Below, piece after piece: positions 5,199 through 9,411 of a DNA stretch of 9,411 nt. Under the pieces are notes generated by a model. The model had not been told where the DNA came from, did no database searches, and saw only the letters and a program-made list of their open reading frames with translations. A program made the position numbers and the translations under genes. This stretch comes from Desulfocapsa sp. (GTDB lineage: Bacteria; Desulfobacterota; Desulfobulbia; Desulfobulbales; Desulfocapsaceae). Location of the stretch: NCBI GenBank assembly GCA_029934915.1, contig JAOZLI010000093.1, forward strand, positions 1 to 9,411. The letters are read 5' to 3'. Within the stretch, counting starts at the first letter, position 1, and every line of letters starts with the position of its first letter.

Positions 5199-6704
5199 TT
5201 ACAGTAGCGGGCTGATAATAAGAGCAGCATTTTCAAGAAAACGTTGAACAAAAGTACGATTTGCCAGATCATCAAGGCAGAGTTCAACGGAATTTGATTC
5301 ATAATTCTTTTGTATAGTGCGTAACTCCTGGGTAAATTTCTGGTTGTAAACAAAAAGTGTAGTCTCAAAATTCAGCCAGAAGCTTCGCATATCAATATTT
5401 ACGGATCCAAATAAAGAAAATTCATCATCAATGGTGATGGTTTTCGAATGAAGCAACCCACCCTGAAAAAGTAATATGGAGACCCCACTGGTAAGAAGTG
5501 TTTTATAGCGGGCATAACTGGCATAAGAAACAAGTTTTGAATCATTCTTTTCGGGTACTATAATGCGCACATCCACCCCTCGTTGTGCGGCAGATTCAAG
5601 GGCTGTGAGAATTGACTCGTCTGGTACAAAATAGGGGGTAGTCAGAGTGAGAGTTTTTCTTGAGGCATAGATGGTGGTTAGCAGTAATTGGTGGATAGCT
5701 TCCTGGGAAAAAGAAGGGCCCGAGGGGACAAGCTGCACTGGTATGTCGCCAACGGAAGCCTGATGATTCACATCTGCAATTTTACGAATATGAAGGATAT
5801 CTTTGGCAAGGGAAGGGGAACGTAACTTTCCCTTGTCGGTTTCAAGGAACCAGTCACTGATAAATGTTCCAGCCATTGCTTCAACAACCGGGCCTTGAAC
5901 ACGTACCATGGTGTCCACCCATTGTCCCACCCCGGAATCCTGTTTAAAAAATCGAGGATCCACCATGTTTTGACTTCCGGTATAGGCAACTTTACCATCA
6001 ATTACGACTATCTTTCGATGGTTTCGAATATCAATTCGTACAAACAGGGCCTTGAAAAATCCGGCGGGCAAAGCCTCAATTACATTAACCCCGGCCTGTT
6101 TTAGTTGCTGTATCTGTATCCCACGAAAAAACTCCTTTGAACCGATACTATCTATCAGGATACGGCAGGTTACACCACGCTTTGCTGCACGAATTACGGC
6201 GTCAACGACATCATTGGCCGTGCCCCCTTCGTACCAAATATAGAATTGCAGGTGACATGTCGAACGGGCAGTATCAATATCTCGAATAATTGAACGAATT
6301 ATTTTTTCTGGTTCTTCAATAAGTTCAAGGCTGTTGCCATCCATAGTTGGAATACCGATCAATTTATCGGCTTGATTATGAATGGGTTCTAGTTCGGGTG
6401 AAAGCTTTGACCAGTCCACCGGAGAAATATGACGAAGAGATGCGAGCCAGGTGTGATAATGATCCAGTGATTCTCTGGCACGTTTGGCTCTCGTTTCACC
6501 TATCCTGTTTTCACCAAAAAACAAGTAGACAATAGCGCCAAGAAAAGGGAGTAATAAAATAACAACGAGCCAGGCCAGTGTAACACCGTACTGTCGCTGG
6601 CGCATAATAACACGACCACAGAGTCCCAGACGTAAAACAAGATCTGCAAGTGCAAAAAAGATAGTTAGAAAATGTTTACTCCAATGCAATGTTTCTATTT
6701 CCAT
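5199..6704 (-). CDS. cls: Cardiolipin synthase (ClsA-like, phospholipase D superfamily)
   Basis: A 501-residue membrane enzyme joining two phosphatidylglycerol molecules into cardiolipin with release of glycerol. It has two N-terminal hydrophobic segments (about 11-30 and 41-63) and two HKD motifs: His229-x-Lys231-x4-Asp236 in NHRKIVVIDG, followed by TGSQN, and His419-x-Lys421-x4-Asp426 in HSKTITIDD, followed by FGSVNIDMRS. Also typical are LQFYIWYEGG (152-161) and TTPYFVPDE (355-363). Length matches the roughly 480-510 residues usual for ClsA types. The ATG at 6704 is the only start that keeps the first membrane segment whole; an in-frame TAA lies just upstream. Its AAGGAG sits about 17 bases away, unusually far, so translation may be modest. 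The gene is first in the cls-gdpd-mpe set and is divergent from argJ. Other PLD-type lipid enzymes are possible but less likely. Confidence 0.94.
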   Translation of the reverse strand: MEIETLHWSKHFLTIFFALADLVLRLGLCGRVIMRQRQYGVTLAWLVVILLLPFLGAIVYLFFGENRIGETRAKRARESLDHYHTWLASLRHISPVDWSKLSPELEPIHNQADKLIGIPTMDGNSLELIEEPEKIIRSIIRDIDTARSTCHLQFYIWYEGGTANDVVDAVIRAAKRGVTCRILIDSIGSKEFFRGIQIQQLKQAGVNVIEALPAGFFKALFVRIDIRNHRKIVVIDGKVAYTGSQNMVDPRFFKQDSGVGQWVDTMVRVQGPVVEAMAGTFISDWFLETDKGKLRSPSLAKDILHIRKIADVNHQASVGDIPVQLVPSGPSFSQEAIHQLLLTTIYASRKTLTLTTPYFVPDESILTALESAAQRGVDVRIIVPEKNDSKLVSYASYARYKTLLTSGVSILLFQGGLLHSKTITIDDEFSLFGSVNIDMRSFWLNFETTLFVYNQKFTQELRTIQKNYESNSVELCLDDLANRTFVQRFLENAALIISPLL

Positions 6705-6825
6705 AATTTTCGCACTTTACACTCCTTCATTAAAATGTAAAAGCGCTTATTTTTATATGGCATTTACCTTTGTTTGAATGCTATCATGTCATATTCTACG
6801 CTTTCTATTTTAAAGGAAAAGGACA
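6705..6825. promoter_or_regulatory. Divergent cls/argJ intergenic promoter region
   Basis: This 121-base AT-rich gap separates the divergent cls and argJ genes, so promoters for both must lie here or within them. For argJ a weak pair is seen, TTGTTT and TATTCT with a 16-base spacer (about 6770-6800), followed by the AAAGGA ribosome site (6812-6817) eight bases before the ATG. A palindrome AAGCGCTT (6741-6748) lies between the two candidate promoters and could be a regulator site. No classic ARG box was recognised by eye. Confidence 0.45.
6752..6778 (-). promoter_or_regulatory. Candidate sigma70 promoter for the cls operon
   Basis: On the minus strand TTCAAA (6778-6773, four of six -35 bases) and TATAAA (6757-6752, five of six -10 bases) are separated by 15 bases, slightly short of optimum. 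This would give a leader of about 40 bases before the cls ATG. The -10 box is good and the -35 and spacer are weaker. Confidence 0.35.
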
Positions 6826-8010
6826 ATGAATATCAAAGGATTCTCTACATCTGCAGTCGCTGCTGGCATTCGCTATAAAGACAGGCTTGATCTTGGCCTG
6901 ATATACAGTGATGTGCCGGCTGTAACTGCCGGGGTGTTCACTGAAAACCAGGTTAAAGCAGCCCCCGTTCTCGTTGACATAGAGCGACTAAAGCAAGGTC
7001 GTGCCCAGGCTATTCTTGTGAATTCAGGAAGTGCCAATGCCTGTACCGGTCAAAAGGGCATGGATGATGCTTTTGCTACCAGTTCTTTACTTTCATCCCG
7101 GTTAAAAATTGATGACGAAATGGTTCTTCTCTCATCCACCGGTGTGATCGGTGAGCAGCTCAATGTGAATGCCTTTAGCTCTTCCATGGATAAATTGGTT
7201 CAGGGACTCTCTGAGGATAATTTTGATGCGGTTGCCAATGCCATAATGACCACAGATACCGTCCCCAAAGTTGTGAAACGGAGTGTCACCATAGGCGGTC
7301 ATGAAGTACAGTTTATGGGTATGGCCAAGGGTGCTGGCATGATAATGCCAAATATGGCAACCATGCTTTCTTTTGTTATCACAGATGCTCAAATTGGATT
7401 TCCTGCCCTGCGGGAAACGCTAAGAAAAGCAACAGACAGAACCTTTAACCGCATTACTATTGATGGCGATACCAGTACCAACGATATGGTACTGGTTATG
7501 GCCAACGGAACCGCCAAAAATTCCTGGATTGACGACGAAAACCCACTGGATCGACAGGTCTTTCAGGATACTCTGGAAGGAGTATTGAAAGACCTGGCTC
7601 TTATGATCGTGAGAGATGGAGAAGGTGCAACAAAGTGCATTACCATACGAGTTTGTGGGGCTCGTGGAGAAAAAGAGGCGGAACAGATGGCGAGAACCAT
7701 TGCCAATTCTCCCCTTGTGAAAACCGCGTTTTTTGGAGAAGATGCAAATTGGGGTCGAATCCTTATGGCCATGGGCAGGTCCGGCGTACGTTTTAATCAG
7801 GAGCGGGTTGATGTTGCCATAGGTGACGTGGTATTGGTTCGTGATGGTCTGGCTGTTGGAAAAAACGCCGAAATTGAAGCTACCAAACTACTCAAAGAGA
7901 AAAATATTGCCGTCTGCATCGACTTAAAAGATGGAGTAGGATGTGAGGAGATGTATACCTGTGATTTTTCATTGGATTATATAAAGATAAATGCCGACTA
8001 CAGATCGTAA
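6826..8010 (+). CDS. argJ: Glutamate N-acetyltransferase / amino-acid acetyltransferase (ArgJ)
   Basis: A 394-residue ArgJ-family enzyme of the cytoplasmic arginine pathway. It moves the acetyl group from N-acetylornithine to glutamate, giving ornithine and N-acetylglutamate; some members also use acetyl-CoA. ILVNSGSANACTG (63-75), LLSSTGVIGEQL (100-111) and IMTTDTVPK (140-148) are family blocks. The self-cleavage site is Ala178-Thr179 in PNMATML, which splits the precursor into alpha and beta chains and frees Thr179 as nucleophile. The end reads INADYRS, the family's usual C-terminus, so the gene is complete at normal length (about 390-410). AAAGGA eight bases before the ATG supports the start. 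It is first of a run with the small Cys protein (20-base overlap) and avtA. Whether it is mono- or bifunctional cannot be decided from sequence alone. Confidence 0.97.
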   Translation: MNIKGFSTSAVAAGIRYKDRLDLGLIYSDVPAVTAGVFTENQVKAAPVLVDIERLKQGRAQAILVNSGSANACTGQKGMDDAFATSSLLSSRLKIDDEMVLLSSTGVIGEQLNVNAFSSSMDKLVQGLSEDNFDAVANAIMTTDTVPKVVKRSVTIGGHEVQFMGMAKGAGMIMPNMATMLSFVITDAQIGFPALRETLRKATDRTFNRITIDGDTSTNDMVLVMANGTAKNSWIDDENPLDRQVFQDTLEGVLKDLALMIVRDGEGATKCITIRVCGARGEKEAEQMARTIANSPLVKTAFFGEDANWGRILMAMGRSGVRFNQERVDVAIGDVVLVRDGLAVGKNAEIEATKLLKEKNIAVCIDLKDGVGCEEMYTCDFSLDYIKINADYRS

Positions 8011-8215
8011 GCGGCCTGCTTGCATCCATTGTAAATATTATTTTGTAACTTATGACCCTGCGAAACCCCATGGCTGTAGAGCCATGGGGTTTAAATCTGC
8101 CCAGAATCCTGCCGCTATGGTTTTTGCCTCGTCCCGAATTGAATGCCAGCTGTTTCAGGCCAAACATAAACTCAAAAAAACATCAGATAATTCAGGTGGT
8201 GGATTGGTTGCCTGA
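7991..8215 (+). CDS. Small four-cysteine conserved protein, possible zinc binder
   Basis: A 74-residue protein with Cys11, Cys14, Cys29 and Cys52. The block CIHCKYYFVTYDPAKPHGCR followed by AMGFKS resembles a conserved short protein family I recall from proteobacteria, sometimes labelled uracil-DNA glycosylase without the enzyme's motifs. That label is not supported here: the protein is far too short and has no glycosylase signature. The cysteine layout suggests a structural zinc or metal site; function is unknown. No Shine-Dalgarno site is seen before its ATG, which lies 20 bases inside the end of argJ, so translation probably depends on ribosomes ending argJ. avtA follows 21 bases after its stop. 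A strong perfect hairpin (8063-8092) lies within the part encoding AKPHGCRAMGF. The tail after about residue 60 looks unstructured and polar. Confidence 0.72.
   Translation: MPTTDRKRPACIHCKYYFVTYDPAKPHGCRAMGFKSAQNPAAMVFASSRIECQLFQAKHKLKKTSDNSGGGLVA
8063..8092 (+). repeat. Perfect 13-bp inverted repeat with GTAG loop inside the small gene
   Basis: AAACCCCATGGCT (8063-8075) and its exact complement (8080-8092) flank the four-base loop GTAG. This would fold into a very stable RNA stem, with A-rich and T-rich flanks like those of an intrinsic terminator, but only TTT then AAA follows, so the U tract is short. It lies inside the coding sequence of the four-cysteine protein, in its most conserved segment. 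Either codon choice happened to make the stem, or it has a role in folding, processing or attenuating the mRNA before avtA. Confidence 0.9.
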
Positions 8216-8224
8216 TAATCCAAT

Positions 8225-8229
8225 GGAGG
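8225..8229 (+). promoter_or_regulatory. Ribosome binding site deciding the avtA GTG start
   Basis: GGAGG lies seven bases before the GTG at 8237. With the protein matching the known N-terminus of AvtA (K-L-S-R-F-G-K-Q-F-T), this supports GTG rather than a later ATG. Confidence 0.85.
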
Positions 8230-8236
8230 TATTTTA

Positions 8237-9411
8237 GTGAAATTATCCCGTTTTGGAAAACAGTTTACAAGTGGGGCAGGGATCCTGAGCCTTATGGATG
8301 ACCTGGGCAACGCGCTTGCCACTGGTGGCGATGATATGATTATGATGGGTGGTGGAAATCCCGGCCATGTTCCCGGTTTTCAAAAGATAATTCAAAAACG
8401 TCTGCAGGAACTTGCGGCTGACACCCCGTCTTTTCAAAAGCTTATTGGTGTTTACGATCCACCCCAGGGAGAGAAAGATTTTATTGAGGTTTTGGCAAGC
8501 TTATTAAGGCGTGAGTATGGATGGGATGTGGGGCGTGAAAACATAGCGCTTACCAACGGAAGTCAGGCTGGATTTTTTCTTCTTTTTAACCTGTTCGCCG
8601 GTGACTATGGCAATAATCAGCAGAAAAAAATACGTCTCCCATTGGCTCCCGAATATATTGGTTATGCTGATCTTGGCACCAGTGATTCCTTTTTCGTGGC
8701 CAACCGACCGCGTATCAAACTCCTGGAAGATAATCTTTTTAAATATCATGTGGATTTTGAGAATTTGCATATTGGATCTGAAACCGGTGCCATCTGTGTC
8801 TCAAGACCTACTAATCCTACGGGCAATGTCTTAACAGACGATGAAATCGCTCAACTTGATGTTCTGGCCAGACAGCATGACATTCCACTGATACTCGACA
8901 ATGCCTACGGAGTTCCTTTTCCGGGGATCATTTATACAGACGCCGAACCCATCTGGAATGATAATATCATAGTCTGCCTTTCTCTTTCAAAACTTGGTCT
9001 TCCCGCAGCACGCACTGGTATAATAATTGCCCGTGAAGAGATAATACAAGCAGTTTCCGGCATGAATGCCATTATGAATCTTGCCACTGGCAGCTTTGGT
9101 GCTATGCTTGCGCATGAAATGGTTTCCACTGGTGAAGTATTGTCCATTAGCCGCAACGTCATTAAACCCTTCTATCAGGAAAAAATGGAAAAAGCCCTGG
9201 CTCTTTTTCACGAGAATCTTGCCGGTACACCTTATAAAATTCATAGCCCGGAAGGAGCCATGTTTCTCTGGCTCTGGTTTGAAGACATGCCTATCAGCAA
9301 TAATGAGTTATATAAACGATTGAAGGAAAGAAATGTCCTGGTTGTCTCTGGTCATTTCTTTTTTCCAGGGCTTGAAGAACCCTGGCAGCATGAAAAAGAA
9401 TGTATTCGTGT
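8237..9411 (+). CDS. avtA: Valine-pyruvate aminotransferase (AvtA), 3' end cut off
   Basis: The frame is open from GTG 8237 to the window edge, giving 391 residues of an expected roughly 415-420, so about 25-30 C-terminal residues are missing. It is a PLP-dependent class I/II aminotransferase that interconverts valine plus pyruvate with 2-oxoisovalerate plus alanine, in branched-chain amino acid and alanine synthesis. It tracks the E. coli AvtA sequence as I remember it nearly throughout: FGKQFT and LMDDLG at the start, GGGNPG, ALTNGSQAGFFLLFNLFAG, APEYIGYAD, SRPTNPTGNVLTDDE, DNAYGVPFPGI and SLSKLGLPAAR with the PLP lysine at Lys252, then GAMFLWLWF and FFFPGLEEPW. The start is set by GGAGG seven bases upstream. 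It follows the four-cysteine gene by 21 bases in the argJ operon. AvtA is a narrower match here than generic aspartate or alanine aminotransferases. Confidence 0.95.
   Translation, partial: MKLSRFGKQFTSGAGILSLMDDLGNALATGGDDMIMMGGGNPGHVPGFQKIIQKRLQELAADTPSFQKLIGVYDPPQGEKDFIEVLASLLRREYGWDVGRENIALTNGSQAGFFLLFNLFAGDYGNNQQKKIRLPLAPEYIGYADLGTSDSFFVANRPRIKLLEDNLFKYHVDFENLHIGSETGAICVSRPTNPTGNVLTDDEIAQLDVLARQHDIPLILDNAYGVPFPGIIYTDAEPIWNDNIIVCLSLSKLGLPAARTGIIIAREEIIQAVSGMNAIMNLATGSFGAMLAHEMVSTGEVLSISRNVIKPFYQEKMEKALALFHENLAGTPYKIHSPEGAMFLWLWFEDMPISNNELYKRLKERNVLVVSGHFFFPGLEEPWQHEKECIR

Noticed and set aside
5174..6535. Plus- and minus-strand short frames inside cls
   Set aside because: They are shadows of the 501-codon cls frame, which carries both HKD motifs.
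7991..8215. Naming the small protein uracil-DNA glycosylase
   Set aside because: It has 74 residues and no glycosylase catalytic motif; the visible features are only four cysteines and a conserved HGCRAMGFKS block.
8052..8237. Overlapping plus-strand open frame in another frame over the small gene
   Set aside because: It has no ribosome site, lacks recognisable motifs and is embedded in a better-supported gene.
8243..9244. Several minus-strand open frames across 8243-9244
   Set aside because: They are antisense to avtA, which matches its family along its whole length.

Overview
The window is a moderately low-GC (roughly 40-45% by eye) bacterial chromosome segment. The proteins look proteobacterial. 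An ArgJ / small Cys protein / AvtA cluster, two class I PPK2-type kinases and a Cys-rich RelE-type toxin would fit a sulfate-reducing Desulfobacterota or a related anaerobe. That placement is inference from general protein resemblance; no rRNA or lineage marker is present.

Left edge (1-1145) is an accessory patch. Bases 1-368 hold, on the minus strand, the C-terminal end of a Tn3-family transposase broken by an in-frame stop and two frameshifts. Next to it, on the plus strand, is an intact type II toxin-antitoxin pair: a ribbon-helix-helix antitoxin (577-834) and a RelE-like toxin (834-1145). The pair has its own near-consensus promoter (524-552), and its genes overlap by one base. The toxin carries an unusual CxxC-x10-CxxC insertion. 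Tn3-family transposons are known to carry such pairs, so the two may share an origin. About 500 bases with no gene follow (1146-1644).

The centre (1645-6704) is a run of five minus-strand genes on one theme, phosphate and phospholipid metabolism. In transcription order they are a ClsA-like cardiolipin synthase, a glycerophosphodiester phosphodiesterase, a YfcE/MJ0936-type metallophosphoesterase, and two tandem, diverged PPK2-family polyphosphate kinases. Spacing suggests cls-gdpd-mpe form one unit, with the last two overlapping. The ppk2 pair (34-base gap) is probably a second unit, because about 120 bases separate it from the first. A plausible picture is lipid synthesis, lipid-headgroup salvage and polyphosphate/nucleotide exchange, but any joint regulation is inference.

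The right part (6826-9411) is divergent from cls and reads on the plus strand. It holds argJ (ornithine acetyltransferase, complete), a 74-residue four-cysteine protein overlapping argJ by 20 bases, and avtA (valine-pyruvate aminotransferase), which starts with GTG at 8237 and runs off the window near its C-terminus. These look like one amino-acid biosynthesis operon. A perfect 13-bp inverted repeat with a 4-base loop lies inside the small gene and could act as a hairpin in the operon mRNA.

I see no tRNA, rRNA, CRISPR array or intact mobile element. Nothing here is clearly a new system. The best leads are the cysteine-bearing RelE toxin, the diverged PPK2 pair beside lipid genes, and the hairpin-containing small gene between argJ and avtA.
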